This document shows positions 11,033 to 23,324 of a DNA stretch of 64,000 bases, piece after piece (the first letter of the stretch is position 1; every line of letters starts with the position of its first letter). Source of the DNA: Vombatus ursinus. Taxonomy: Eukaryota > Chordata > Mammalia > Diprotodontia > Vombatidae. Where the stretch lies: contig NW_020948739.1 in assembly GCF_900497805.2 (NCBI RefSeq), forward strand, positions 11,419,968 to 11,483,967, in the 5' to 3' direction. The position numbers and the translations under genes are program-made. Below the pieces are notes generated by a model. The model ran no database searches. It had not been told where the DNA came from and was given only the letters and a program-made list of their open reading frames with translations.

Positions 11033-12429
11033 TTTTTTCCAGACTCATTCTGATATAAACATGCTTATTGAATTTGTGATTGGAACTGAAAGCTCATATA
11101 CTAGATGAGAGAATTAGGTTTTAAAAGATCTCAACAGACTTGGGAAAATGAACCAAAACAATAAGATAGAGAAGCATACATTTGACAAGGATGAATAGAA
11201 AGTCCTTCCCCTGAAGTTTTATTCCAATGCCTCATCATGTCATGGAGGTGACCCTGGGTTCTTTAAGGCTCTGCCAGTAGAACATAAACTCTGGCAGGAC
11301 CTATTAAGCTGGAAAAGCTTTAAGTCAACAACCTAATTTGTTGACTGAAGAGCAACTAAACTAAATTCTGAGACTCATCTCACCAATGACGGCTTAATGA
11401 CGATGAATTTCCCAACAAGATGGGACAACCATGCAATGATATTTGTTATTACCTTTGACTGCAGGATGAAACCAATTCCACCAACTCCAGATATCCTTTT
11501 TAAATACAATTTCTTGATGTTTTCTGGTTTCATTTACAGGAAGAACATCAACATGGATGTTATTTGGTTCCTCCAATAGGGTCAGCTTAAAGATCTCATG
11601 TTAAGATTATCTACCATTCAATTAATATTTGTAGATGTATTAAAAACCATAAGATGATTATCATCCTTTGCCCTTTTTGGCCTAGTTCACCACTATCACT
11701 GTGAAAAGAGGGGATTACATAGAACTGAGAGTCATTTAATATTTTTATCTACCTTATATGTTGCTGTGACAAAAAAAAATCACTTTGTGTCCAATTTTCA
11801 ATGAGCCTTAAGAGTTCTGGCCACGTCCATATTTGAAGCCCTTCTATCTTTTGCCAGGGCTTATACTCTCCTGGCATATCTTTTCAGACCCAACATCATC
11901 CTCACAGCAGGAAGAAGCATCAGAATAGAAATTGAGCAAAGGCAAGAAGCAGAGGATATTAGAGCCACCTTGAGATATGGAGATCAGAAGGAGTTAACTT
12001 ATCCTGTGTAGTCAGTCCCAGAGGGCAGAACTTATACCAATGGATGGGCATTTTAGGGATTGAGAAATGGAAGAGATTCCTAATAGTCAGGCATTTCTAG
12101 CAACAAAACAGACTGTCTTGTGAAGCTGTGAGTGAGTAGGAAGGTTTAACTTTGGGTGTCCATTTGTCAGAGATTTTTGTAGCAGGGATTCTGAAATTGG
12201 ATGCAGGATGGGGACTAGATGACAGTCACTTCTTGTTCTAAGATAAAATAATGCTGTTATTCTAAGCAAAAAGGTCAACATGTTTAAAGAACATTTTATA
12301 AATAATAGAAGCAACTGGCACCATTCTAAACATTTGCCAGCATCTCAACTTTAGCAGATGAGATCTTTCTAGCAGATACAGGAAGAATAGGAGGCCAGCA
12401 TACCTATCACCTCTTCATTGACAACTACT
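11033..12429. other. No recognised feature
   Basis: 1.4 kb without a repeat I can name. A 60-codon open frame exists on each strand at 11394-11579 (minus: MEEPNNIHVDVLPVNETRKH...), but neither has plausible splice context or a known homologue. Confidence 0.45.
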
Positions 12430-13640
12430 CTCCCATCTTCTATTATCATATTTCTAACTGCTTACTGAACAGATCCATTTGTATGTACTATTAGCCCTTT
12501 AAATTCAATATGTCCCAAACTGAACTAATCTACCTTCTTCCCATCCACCCACTCCCACTAGTTTCTCTTCCTCCTGACTGTCTTATTTCTGTTAATGGAC
12601 TCAACACTGACCTGGTCATCCAGGCTCAAAATCTTGGCATTGTTTTTGCCTCCTACCTCACTCTAGGCAAGACTCATTCAAGCAAGACTCAACATTTCTA
12701 ACCAGTTACAAGTACTGTAAAATTCTATCTTGGTTGTATCTCTAGAATCTATTCTCTGACATCTCAACTGCCACCATCTTTATCCAGACCTTTATTATCT
12801 CTTGTCTGAACTGTTTTAAAGGCCTCTTGACTGGTCTTCCCACATTCAGTTTCTCCCATTACCAAACTCTCAGATTGCTGGATTAATTTTCCTAATGAAC
12901 ATCTCTGATCATGTCTTTCCCCCACTGAAAAATCTTCAATAGTTTCCTATTGATTACAAAACAAAAGACACACCCTTTACCCCTGGCATTCAAAGACTTA
13001 GATGATCTGGCCCCAATCTACCTTTCTAGCCACACCACCATGCCCACATTCAATATTCCATTCAAATGTTTCTCTTGTCATTCCCTCAAACCTGCCCCCC
13101 CAATATCATATCCATGCCTTATGATTCAAATTGTTCACTCCAACTTAAATTTTCCAGACCCACTCTACCCCACCTCAGAATCAAAACCTATTCATTTTTT
13201 AAGTTCCAGATTAAATGATATTTTCTTTATGGGATTTTAACATTGGAAGAGATGTTGGAAATCATTTAGTCCATCTTTCTAGACACTGCAGGAATCTCCT
13301 CTACAACATTCCTGGTGATTAGTCAGACTTTCTCTGCTTCATGAAGCCTACTTTGTCCTTTCTTATAGTGCTTAACACATTTTGGCTTTCAGAGGTATTT
13401 GTCAACTTGTCTTATCCCCAACTACAAGATTATATGCCTATAAGATCCTTAAGGACAGGGTCCAAGTCTTACTCACCTTTGTATTCCCTGAAATACCTAG
13501 CATACAGTACCTTTCTAAAAGTACATGCAAAATACAGGAGGTTCCAAAAGCCTTAGTGCTATTAAAGCTTAACACTGCAATTAAGACTTTTGGAACCCCT
13601 TTATTTGTGGAATGAATAAGTAAATGTATGAGCCCGTCCT
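12430..13640 (+). mobile_element. L2 LINE 3' part, with an L3-like piece and a mini-MITE inside
   Basis: Order follows L2: 'tcaatatgtcccaaactgaac', 'tttctgttaatggactca', 'ccaggctcaaaatcttggc', 'ttatctcttgtctgaactg', 'tttcctattgattacaa', 'ttgtattccctgaaatac'. 13228-13325 resembles the L3 5' piece seen at 3370. The 3' tail is opened by a 67-bp MITE at 13535-13601. Confidence 0.75.
13535..13601. mobile_element. 67-bp mariner-type MITE
   Basis: Almost entirely inverted repeat: left CAGGAGGTTCCAAAAGCCTT, right end reading AAGGGGTTCCAAAAGTCTTA on the minus strand. TA lies on both sides (13533-13534 and 13602-13603). It sits in an L2 tail. Confidence 0.75.
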
Positions 13641-13732
13641 ACTGAGGTCAAGGACATGGACACTGAGTTGTTTTGCTAGTTGTGGTGTTGGCTTTAGATG
13701 GATTGCCACTTCCTCTTGCTCTCAAGAAATGG

Positions 13733-13982
13733 TTAGATTGTATAGTAAGTAGAGAGCTGAACCTGGAATCAGGAAGACCGGCTCAAATCCAGCCTCAGAC
13801 ACTTACAAGCAGTGTGACCCTGGGGAAGTCACTTCATTTCTGTCTGCCTCAGTTTCTTCAAGTCTAAGGTGGAGATAATGATAGCATCTACCTCTCAGAG
13901 TTGTTGTGTGGATCATTTGAAATAATATTTTTAAAGTAGTTAGCATAGTGCCTGGCATACAACAAGCACTTAATAAACACAT
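13733..13982 (+). repeat. tRNA-SINE with L2-type 3' tail
   Basis: Head and body 'gtaagtagagagctgaacc', 'gtgtgaccctggggaagtca', then 'ctctcagagttgttgtgtgg' and a terminal 'agcatagtgcctggcata...cacttaataaaca' like the L2 3' end. Confidence 0.7.
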
Positions 13983-15214
13983 GTCTTTTTTTCTGCTCCT
14001 TCCCCTCTAACCCCACTCTTGTGACCAAAGGCACAAACACGTTAGTGAAATGCTTTTCAGGATTAGGAATATGGGTTTACAGAGCAAAACTAACCAGCCC
14101 CTGGAACTCAAATGCCATGATTTTGCCTTCATTAGTGCTCTGCTCTCTCTAACTGAGCTCTGTAACCACTAGCAATGCAATATATCTCTGTCACCTGCTC
14201 TTCCTAGAAAGGAGAGAAGTAACAGGGTGAATCCTTTTTTTTTTCCTAACTAAAGGGAAAAATATATAAAATGGGCACCCTGGCTTGAAGCCAAGAGTAG
14301 AGTTTAGCTTAGCAAGGTCTAACCAGAAATGTTCACTAACCTAGGGCCGAATGCACATGGGCTGCAGGCTGATATTCTGAAAAACCCACGAGGTTGCTTT
14401 TTGCATTATTCCTTGGAATAAAATAAACTATGCATCACTTTGGCAAAGGTTAAATTATTAGTAATCTAGTTAAGTCCCTGAGACTCACTGCTGCATTGTG
14501 CCTCTTTTCTGTAATCTGAAAAACAAACAACCAAAAAAATAAAAACCCCAACATGCAGTCTTTTAGCAAAACTCCCGGATAGTATTTTGAATATAGCTCA
14601 GAGGGGCATAAGCAGAACCTGCATATATTTAGAAATAAGACTGGACCAAGAAACTGTGTCAACTGGAACGAGATATCATGTGAAGAAAGAAAGGCAGAGT
14701 CTATGTACTCATACTGAGTGCCAGGAAGTGCTTGGAGTCAACTGGTCAGAAGAAGAAGTGTCCACAATAAGGCACAGGGGGAGGCTGTAATTTAAACATG
14801 GCCAATGAGAGAAGAGAAAAGGGGGTCAATGGGTGGCACAATTTCAAAACCAGAAAAAATTTTAGTCTGGTCAGTGAATGAGCCAGAGAGGAGGTCCCCG
14901 GACCATATGATGCTAGATTTATCTATCTAAAGACATTCTAGGGCAATAGATGGAGGAGGAGATATAATTGTCAAAGGCAGAATTAGCTGCTCCAAACCAC
15001 AGTCGGGGTTTCTAGAGCTACTGCTTCTAGAGCCAATTGCCACCTCTAGAGAGAATTTAGACCTTCACCCTTATGGTGGCCATATTTCCAAAGCACCTGC
15101 ATTTGCACTGATGTCCTCAGCAGACACAATTATGCAGCACAGATCCCTGATAAAAAAAAATTGCTACATTCAAAATAAGGGCTTCAGATGAACTCCCCAA
15201 AGCTCATGGGAGGA
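13983..15214. other. No recognised feature
   Basis: 1.2 kb of apparently single-copy sequence. Short open frames at 14450 and 14587 lack coding character. Confidence 0.5.
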
Positions 15215-16226
15215 TTCATAGTTTTAGAAATAGCCCAGTTCATTGTGAGACCCTGAGAAAGTCACTGAATTTCTCTGGGCTTCAGGTTACTTTTCTTTAA
15301 AATGAAAGGGTTTCATTTCTAAAATATATAGAGAACTGAGTCAAATTTTTGAAAATGCAAATCATTCACCAGTTGATAAACGGTCAAAGGATATGGACAG
15401 GCAGTTTTCAGATGAAGAAACTACAGCTATCTACAGTCATATGAAAAAATGCTCTAAATCACTATTGATTAGGGAAATGCAAATCAAAACAACCCTGAAG
15501 TACCACATCACACATATCAGATTGGCTAACATGACAAAACAGGAAAATGATAAATGTTGAGGGGATGTGGGGAAATTGGGACACTAATGCACTATTGGTG
15601 GAGTTGTGAACTGATCCAACCATTTTGGAGAGCAATTTGGAACTATGCCCAAAGGGCTATAAAACTGTACTTACCCTTTGACCCAGCAATACCATTTCTA
15701 GGTCTGTATCCAAAGAGATCACAAAAATGGGAAAAGGATCTACATGTACAAAAATATTGGTAGCAGCTCTTTTTGTGGTATCCAGGAATTGGAAATTGAG
15801 GGGATTATGATCAATAGGGGAATGGCTGAGCAAGTTGTGGTATATGAATGTAATGGAATACTATTGTTCTATATGAGATGATGAGCAGGTGGATTTCTGA
15901 AAAACCTGGAAAGACGTAAATGAACTGATGCTGAGTGAAATGAGCAGAACCAGGAGAGCACTGTACACAGTATCAGCAACACCGTGTGATGACTAACTGT
16001 GATAGACTTAGCTCTTCTCAGCAATGCAAGAATCTAAGACAACTCCAAAAGACTCATGATGGAAAACGCTATCCATATCCAGAGAAAGAACTATGGAGTC
16101 TGCGTGCAAATCGAAATATACTATTTGCTCTCTCTCTCTCTTTTTCCTTCTTTCTCGTGGTTTCTCCCATTGGTTCTAATTCTTTTTTATAACATGACTA
16201 ATGTGAAAATTTTAAAAAAATGAAGG
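15215..16226 (+). mobile_element. Partial SINE, then a 5'-truncated L1 of about 0.9 kb
   Basis: 15215-15305 is a SINE body (gtgagaccctgagaaagtca). 15306-16226 is L1 ORF2 C-terminus plus 3' UTR, colinear with 54275-55165: 'ccagttgataaacggtcaaa', 'tcactattgattagggaaat', 'atttctaggtctgtatccaa', 'gatgctgagtgaaatgagca', 'gttctaattcttttttataa'. It is cut off before the terminal AATAAATTAAT block. Confidence 0.8.
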
Positions 16227-16369
16227 GGTTACAATAATTGGCCTCTTCACTGGGGACTCCATCCCCAGGGCTCCATTTTTAGGAGGGAATCCAACCATGC
16301 TTCACCTCTCCAAAAATCCTCCTCCTTGCCTGGAGGAATTTCCAACTCTGTGGCCTGCTCTCCTGATTG

Positions 16370-16640
16370 GAAAGGCAGATAAATTATATAGAGGATAGAG
16401 CACTGTACCAGGAGTTAGGTTAGACCAAAGTTCAAATCTGGCTTCAGATACTAGCTGTGTGATCTTGGGGAAGTCATTTAACCTGTCTGCCTCAGTTCTG
16501 TCAACTATAAAATGGGGATAATAATGGTACCTACCTCTTATAGTTGTTGTGAAGATAAAATGAGATATTTGTAATTTTCTTTTGCTTTGAAAACCTTAAA
16601 ACACTAGCTATTGGGTTAAAGATAGCTATTATTATTAGTG
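16370..16640 (+). repeat. tRNA-derived SINE
   Basis: 'tagaggatagagcactgtac', 'tagctgtgtgatcttgggga', 'aaaatggggataataatgg', 'cttatagttgttgtgaag', ending near 'agctattattattag'. Confidence 0.7.
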
Positions 16641-16855
16641 ACTCTATCCATGAGACTATAATTTAAGGAAGGCTCCCAGACAGTCTTCACAACATATTTC
16701 ATCTCACTCATGCCTGGACTCACTCCTGGGACTTTTCCTCCTTCTCCTTGCCTGCACCTTGTCTCCTCTTCCTTTTCCACTTTCCTTATATATGTTATCT
16801 TTCCCCATGAAAATATCAGAAAATATAGGACACATGGCAACTTCTTAGTGAATAG

Positions 16856-16857
<2 letters not shown>

Positions 16858-16909
<52 letters not shown>

Positions 16910-16946
16910 CCTTCTCCTCTTCCTCTTCTTCCTCCTCTTTTTTCCC
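16858..16946. repeat. 89-nt uninterrupted pyrimidine tract, mostly (CT)n
   Basis: (CT)n from 16858 to about 16904, continuing as mixed C/T without any purine to 16946. It creates the long low-complexity Leu/Ser and Arg/Glu open frames on both strands, which are not genes. Confidence 0.95.
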
Positions 16947-17051
16947 ATCATCTTATGATAGATTTTTTTTTCTATACCAGACCTGTGATTCTCTGCATAA
17001 GGGAACTTCCTATACCCAGTTAAATCTGTTTCTTCTTTGTAACCCATAAGA

Positions 17052-17186
17052 GTTCCTTATAGCAAAGAAAGTTAAGTGACTTGCCCAGGGTCTCACAACC
17101 AGTATGTGTCAGAAGCTAGGCTTGAACCAAGATTTTCTTGACTCCCAGCTCCCCTCTCTATCCATTATACCACCTTGCCTCTCCCT
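17052..17186 (+). repeat. 3' half of a CORE-SINE
   Basis: 'gttaagtgacttgcccaggg', 'aggcttgaaccaagattttc', 'tctatccattataccacc'. Confidence 0.6.
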
Positions 17187-18884
17187 TAAAATAGATTAAT
17201 GAATTTTATTTATTTATTTATTTATTTTAGGAAATGTGGTGGGTGCAGTATAATTTGTAGCCAGCAATAGGAAATGAATAATCATAGGAAAAATCCCTTT
17301 GATTACTCCTGTGGATTTATGACTGCCTGATCTGAGCAAGACATAGCTACCCCCTTCCCCCAAAGGCCGCACTATGATATGGCTGACTTGTTCTTGCTTT
17401 TTATTTTTCCCTAAGCCCCTCTCCCCATCCCTAAGGAGAGAAGACAATCTATGCCTCCACTTGTTTCAACCCATAGAGTGATATCTAGCTTCCACAAGAA
17501 TCTGGAGCTAAACAGAAGAAGCCATTCTTCTTCCCAGAATCTCCTTTCTAATTCATCAATTCTATGCATATATTTTGGAGAATCGTCAATATTTCAATGG
17601 GAAAAGAAAGGAGAGTAGCAGTAGGCATGCCAAGGTAGCTGAATTCAAGGTCAAAGCCTGAAACAAGTGAGTTGAAAAAATAAAGTAACTGGGGGTGAAA
17701 TATGCCTACTTGGCAGAATACGTCCCAGCAAGAAATCTTCATTAGGGCAGTGCATGCAGCATGCTGGGCTATCTGTGTGTTTACATGTACATGTATGAGC
17801 CAGAGTCTTCAGAGCTCACCCGCAGCTCATAAACACCGGGAAGGGACAGTTACTATAGTAACTAAGTGCTATTTAATGAATACTGAAGTACAAAGGCTCA
17901 TAAGATATTCCTAAATTGTCGGAGCTGTCATAGGCTTTCAAGTATCTTATATGCCATCCTTTTTAATAGGATTTTTAATGAGCTTGCAGATTTGACACAT
18001 TTCTGTCTCAACTGCCAGCTCCTGGGCCCTATCCCTTAGTCAGGAAGCCAGCTTTCTTCTATGGATGTATACACATCCCATGAAAACTGTGCTTCTCTCT
18101 CTGGAGGCCATCATACAATCAGGAATCTGATGGAAAAGGGTCCAAGATCTGGATGTGGAATGTGTCCTTAAACCTGAAGCTCTGGCCCCAGTGGTAGGGA
18201 CAGCTTCCTTTGTCAAGAGCAATAGTCCCAGGTTCAGTGAGCTGTCAGCTGAATCCAGCAATATCCCATTACCTCCAACGAGGTAAATGCCCCCCACACA
18301 CAAAATAAATAAATAAATAAAGCACTGTGTGTTTCATTGTGCAGTAACATGAGACTTATTATAGTTGACTTATGCAAGGACTATTTTTTTTTTAACGAGC
18401 TAGCTGCATTTTTCATCAAACTATCCAAATCTTCCTAATGGACTCCCACTCCCAATTCTCCAGCATCATCCATCATTCCCTGTCCCATTCCCTGCCCTCG
18501 TGTGATCTGGTGTTTTAAAATGCAGAATACTTCTCTTCTCTCCCCCGACTTCCTTCCCTTCTATGCAACAAGGCCAGAGATGGTGCTGCAAATATACTTA
18601 AAACTGAACAGCATTAATGAGTGACAATTATAATTAAAAACGGGGTGAGGTGTGGGGGAAGGCCCAAGCTACTGTGAAACTGAAAATCATTAGCAAAATG
18701 CAGCAAAACCCCAGGGGTTAGCCCAGGTCCTTATATAACAGTTCACGTGCTTGGATGGGAGAGGTAGGCTATTCAGTGGTGGGTGGTGGGCACCCTCTTC
18801 AGGATTTTTCTGGAATTGCTCAAATCTCAACGCAGCAACTTCATAGCATTTTGTACAAGTTACTGAGCAAGAGCATTAAGTCAT
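17187..18884. other. Repeat-poor block, possible conserved non-coding DNA
   Basis: About 1.7 kb with few recognisable repeats apart from (TTTA)n near 17205-17229 and (AAAT)n near 18303-18321. Contains the RFX-like palindrome at 17848-17863. Short open frames (for example 18040-18303 minus) have no recognised homologue. Conservation cannot be judged from one sequence. Confidence 0.4.
17848..17863. promoter_or_regulatory. Perfect 16-bp palindrome resembling an RFX X-box
   Basis: AGTTACTATAGTAACT is its own reverse complement. Each half contains RGYAAC (AGTAAC), the RFX half-site, with a 2-nt spacer. Binding is inferred from sequence only. Confidence 0.35.
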
Positions 18885-19560
18885 TTCATCTGATCTCTCT
18901 CATTTTACAGCCTTGGAAACTGAGGCACATAAGAGTGAAGCAACTTGCCCCAGGTCACCTCAGCCAGGGCTAAACAAAACAAAACAAAACAAAAAATCAG
19001 ATCTTTTGACTCCCATGTGACTTTAAGTATGTCATTCAACCTCCACTTGCCTCGGTTTCCTCAACTGTAAAGAGGAATCATAACAGCACCTATATCTCAG
19101 GGTTGTGGCAAGGGCAAAATGAGCAAATATTTGTGAAGCACTTCACAAACCTTAAGGTTCTATGGAAACACAGCTATTATTACTAGTTCACTATCAACCC
19201 ATTCTAACTTAATTATTCTATTTGAAATTGTACAATTGAACTTCTTGCTACATGCTAAGAATCTTCTTCAGGTCAAATTTCTATTGGAAAGTTTGTTTTC
19301 GTTTTTTTTTTTTTACTTCTGTTAATGAAGGGCGCGACCTTGGGCAAGTCATTTAACCTCTGAGCCAATGTTTCTTCTTCTGTAAAATGGGGATGACATT
19401 TTCACCACCTACTCCACAATGTTCTTTTGAAAAGTGGTGCTTTGTAAGCTTTAAGAGACAACATGACTTGGGAGATAGAAAGCTAGGCTTGGAAGACTTG
19501 GGTTCAACTCCTACCTTGGACACAAACTGGTTAAGTGACTCTGGGTTAGTCATTTAACCT
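18885..19560 (+). repeat. Run of CORE-SINE and tRNA-SINE fragments
   Basis: 18885-18970 is a CORE piece (cattttacagccttggaaac). 19000-19185 and 19325-19445 are SINE bodies (tcctcaactgtaaagagg; gggcaagtcatttaacctct). 19455-19560 is another (agacttgggttcaactcc). An (AAAAC)n stretch lies at 18974-18993. Confidence 0.6.
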
Positions 19561-19769
19561 CTCAGTTGACCTGGGTAGGTCGCGAAGACCTAGTTGCAAA
19601 TCTGCATTGGCAAAGGGAGTTTCCCTACTGGAAGTTCCCTATACCAATGAAACCACAGGTCTGAACAAAACAAAACACCTTGCAGAGTAATAAAACTGAG
19701 TAACTATTAGCTAGGAAAGACAACATGATATGATGAAAATAACATTAGATTTGAAAGCAAGAAAACCTA

Positions 19770-20160
19770 TGTTCCAATCCTCTTCCTGCTACAATCCAGC
19801 TAAACTGGCTTACTTGATATTCCTGGAACACAACAGTCCATCTCTGGCTTTGTGCCTCTGCAAGGCTGCACCCCATCCCTTGGAGGTTCTCTCTGCTCAC
19901 CTCTGCCTTTTAGTTTCCTTGTCTTCTTTCGAAACTCAGCTCAAGTCCCAGGGAGGCTTTTCCCAGCCCCCCCGCCCCAAGCTGTCAGTGACTTCCCCCA
20001 ATGAGATTTCCTTCTATCTACTCTGGATATATTTTCCCATCCATTAGAGTGTGGTCGCCTTGAGGGTAGAGACAATGTTTTGGTCTTTCTTTGTATCCCT
20101 AGCTCTTAACATGGTGTCGGGAACATAGTAAATTCTTAATAAATGCTTGTTGACTGACCA
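19770..20160 (+). repeat. L2 3' end
   Basis: 'ctttcgaaactcagctcaag', 'agagtgtggtcgccttgagg', 'cttaataaatgcttgttgac' in L2 order. The 105-codon open frame at 19730 is part of it. Confidence 0.65.
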
Positions 20161-20460
20161 GCTGACTCAGTGTGACCTTGAAGAATCACTTTATTTCTTT
20201 GAACTTGAATTTCCTCACCTGCCAAATGAGAGGGCTAGACTAGATGATCTCTAAGCACATTTTCATCTTTATTTCAAGAATTCTTGACTAGATTTGTGAA
20301 ACCCTTTTTTGAAATTGATAACTATATTTCAATAGTAGGTTTCCTTTGTAATCCTATGTATTTTATTTTATTTAAAAACATCATTCTGAAAAGAGATCCA
20401 TAGATTTTACTCCTTTACTAAAGGACTCCATGACACAAAAAAGGGTTAAAAATTTCTACT
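20161..20460 (+). repeat. SINE fragment followed by hAT-like MITE
   Basis: 20161-20270 is a SINE body (ctcagtgtgaccttgaagaa). 20275-20460 is a copy of the MITE family at 4676 (tatttcaatagtaggtttcc, tttaaaaacatcattctgaa, gggttaaaaatttctactct). Confidence 0.55.
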
Positions 20461-20599
20461 CTAAATGATCTAATCATATAGTTAACAATGGAGGGAGGGA
20501 AAAAAAAACCTCCACCAAATGAATCTGTTCACTTCAGGAAGTGATGCCACTCACTTGGAGTGCCTTTTACTAAAGTTACTTTGATCATAGCATAAACCT

Positions 20600-21655
20600 G
20601 AAACCATTATGAGGAAGAAGCCCTTTGCTTCCATCTCTCCACTCCTTCTCCCACAGTGAATCTGCTCTTGACTTTGGCTGTGATCTTGACCCCTCCCTAC
20701 TCCATCAGCAACCCTTTCCCTATTCTAGCTTAACGTGTCTCACTACCCAGATTTGATGACTTCATGCTCGGTCAAGTTAATGCCACTCTCTCTAAAACCT
20801 AAGACTGCCTCACTTCCTTAGCCTCCAAGCATACCTGACAGTCACATTCTTAACCTGAGGTCACAACAGTTTGCTCCCACCCTCAGGCTGTCAAATGTTG
20901 CTGGAGAAAATCATTAAGATGTGCTCCCTAAGTGATCTCATCTGCTCCCACTGCTCCAATTGTCACCTTTAAGAGGATGACACCTAAGTCTATGTCTCTG
21001 GCTCTGACCTCTCCCCAGAGCACCAGACCTACATTTACAACTATCTAAAGTACCATACTGAGGCCTCTAATTCAATATATCTCAAACCAAACTCATCGCC
21101 TTCCCTCAGAATAATGGCTAGCATTTGTAAAGCACTTTGCAAACACTATCTCATTTTATATCTCGCCATAACCCTGGGAGGTAGGTGCTATTGTTATCTT
21201 TATTTTTCAGATGAGAAAACTGAGGCAGATAGAGGTTAAATAACACTTGACCAGGGTCACATAGTCAGTAAGTATCAAAGGCCTGGATCTGAACTTGTTT
21301 TCCTGAGTCTGGCATAATGTTCTATATACTGCATTGCCTAGTTGTCAAAACAGCTCCTCTTCCTTTCTTATTTCTGTTAATCATAAGATCAGAGAACTAA
21401 CACTAGAAGAGATCTCAGAAGGGTCACCAAGTCCCTCATTTTACAGATGAGGGAATTCTGACATATAAAGATTAAGTGTCTTGTCTAAGGTCGTAGGGAC
21501 GGATAATAATCGGCAAAGGAAGAAATCGCACTTAAGTCTCGTTGACTGAAAATCCAGTGCCTTCTCCACTTCTCCAATACACCTCAGGTCAAAACCTCTG
21601 AGTCATCTTTGGCTCTTCCCCCTAGACAGTCCTGTTCTCTGATAGTCCTGGCCCT
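20600..21655 (+). mobile_element. L2 LINE fragment with two SINE insertions
   Basis: L2 pieces are 20600-21106 ('tattctagcttaacgtgtc', 'taagtctatgtctctggctc', 'tcaatatatctcaaaccaaa'), 21350-21382 ('tcctttcttatttctgttaa') and 21581-21655 ('aggtcaaaacctctgagtca'). A CORE-SINE occupies 21107-21348 and a MIR-like SINE 21383-21580; the three L2 pieces are consecutive when these are skipped. Confidence 0.65.
21107..21580 (+). repeat. Two SINEs inserted in the L2
   Basis: 21107-21348 is a CORE-SINE (aatggctagcatttgtaaag, cataaccctgggaggtaggt). 21383-21580 is MIR-like (ataagatcagagaactaaca, cattttacagatgagggaat). Confidence 0.6.
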
Positions 21656-21784
21656 TGCCAGAGATGGGATAAGGACCCTTCTAATAGAAATTTGACCAAA
21701 AGAAGATTTTAGAATTTTGCAAAAAGTTCAGTTCTACAAATGCAAATAGAATGAGAAGTTAGAATGGTAGAATTGGGCAATTGT

Positions 21785-22050
21785 GAACTAATAATAATAG
21801 CTAGTATTTCTATAGTGAAGTGCTTCATAAATATTTTCTCATTTGGTCCTTGCCACAACCTTGAGAGGTGCTATTGTTCCTACTTTACAGTTGAGGAAAC
21901 TGAGGGTAGCGGAGGTTAATTGACTTGCCTAAAGTCACATGAGAGTCAAAAGATCTTGCCCAAGGTCACAGAACTAGTAAGTGTCTTAGGAAGAATTTTA
22001 CCCCATTAAGTCCAAAGCTCTTTCCAGTGTAGCACCTAGCTGACCCAGTT
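21785..22050 (+). repeat. CORE-SINE
   Basis: 'taataatagctagtatttct', 'tcatttggtccttgccacaa', 'tactttacagttgaggaaac', 'aaggtcacagaactagtaag'. Confidence 0.65.
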
Positions 22051-22115
22051 TGCAGATGCAAGAGAGCCCAAGTGACTCTGAACCTGTTTGTTGTATCAAT
22101 ATCCTGGTCTAAACC

Positions 22116-22318
22116 AGGGCCCTTAACCTGTGAACTATTGTTTTTTTGGGAGGTTTAGGGTTGTTTTTGATAATTTTGATATTTGCATTTCAATATAATT
22201 GGTTTCCTTTGTAATCCCATGTATTTTATTTTATACATTTAAAAACTTTGTTCTGAGGAAGGGTTTACAGGTTAAGGGTCCATGACACAAGAAAGATTAA
22301 GAACCTCTGCTCTAGGGT
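22116..22318. mobile_element. hAT-like MITE
   Basis: 'agggcccttaacctgtgaac' at one end and 'gattaagaacctctgctcta' at the other, complementary over 'ggttcttaa'. The interior matches the copy at 4676 (gcatttcaatataattggtt). Confidence 0.65.
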
Positions 22319-23324
22319 CTGGAGATTTGCTCAGGGACATTGAGTTAAATCAGAAATCCAAAGTACAAATAAGCTTAATGACACCTTTGTTCTTTTTCCC
22401 CACAGGAACAAAGATCTGGAACTAGAAAAGGAATTCATGGAGCATCCAGTCCAACCCCTCATTTCACCAGGCACTCCTTTAGGAGCTAATGGCTATTTGT
22501 GCCTTGGAGGCTGGGAAATGGAGAGATTAATGTTTCACAAAGCCCAAATCAGACCATGAGAGCAGGGACCCGTCTCTGCCAGAATGGGCCCAATAAATCT
22601 GCAGTCAGCCACAGCATGTCAGACTCTTTCCTCCTGTATCCCCTCAATCAATTATAGTCCTGAAATCCCAAGTGGAGATCTGGGAGTGGAGGGAACAGGT
22701 AATACATTGTTTCCCCAGATGTTGCTCTAGAGACCCTGAGAAGTAAGGGAAATTGGCTAAGCATCAGCATATCACGGCAGAGATTGGGCCTTTCCCATTG
22801 CTTCTGTCCTTCCATTCCTTCCCCACTCCTCACTCCCACTAGATCTGACACCAAAGTCCCCCAATCAGCTAGTAGAGGTCCACCTCAAGACATAGACTTG
22901 AAGAATTACAACATTCCCTGACTCTAGTCCTGCTGAGGCCTTGGTCAGATGTCATGAATAGCTTTCAATAAATCTCACGCGAATATTTTAGTTTGTCCTT
23001 AGACTCTTTTCTTTCTTTCCCTAGTTTGGCTGCTGTATTACCACAAAATCACCCATTTAGAAAATAGATATACATTAGGGAGCAAAAATGGATACAAGAG
23101 ATTGATGATCAGCTTGGTCTTTTTCATCTAGCCCTACAGTCCTCAAATAACACTAATTCAGAACTTCCAGAGCCAGGGTAAGGATGGGCACAGGATTGTA
23201 GTATAAGCAACACAGGCCAGGGAAATGAAAGGAGCAGGTGGTAGTGATGTCTCAGGTGGAAGCCAAGGTCAGTAATAGAGATTGCTGTGCAGCTGAATGG
23301 GGCAGAGGCAGTAATAAACATAAT
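22319..23324. other. No recognised feature
   Basis: Mostly single-copy sequence. Open frames at 22648 and 23124 (minus, about 69 codons) have no recognised homologue or splice context. Confidence 0.5.

Noticed and set aside
11394-11579. 60-codon frames on both strands at the same place
   Set aside because: No known protein resembles either. Overlapping open frames on opposite strands at AT-rich DNA are expected by chance.
16616-17047. 143-codon minus-strand open frame rich in Arg/Glu
   Set aside because: It is the (CT)n tract read in another frame.
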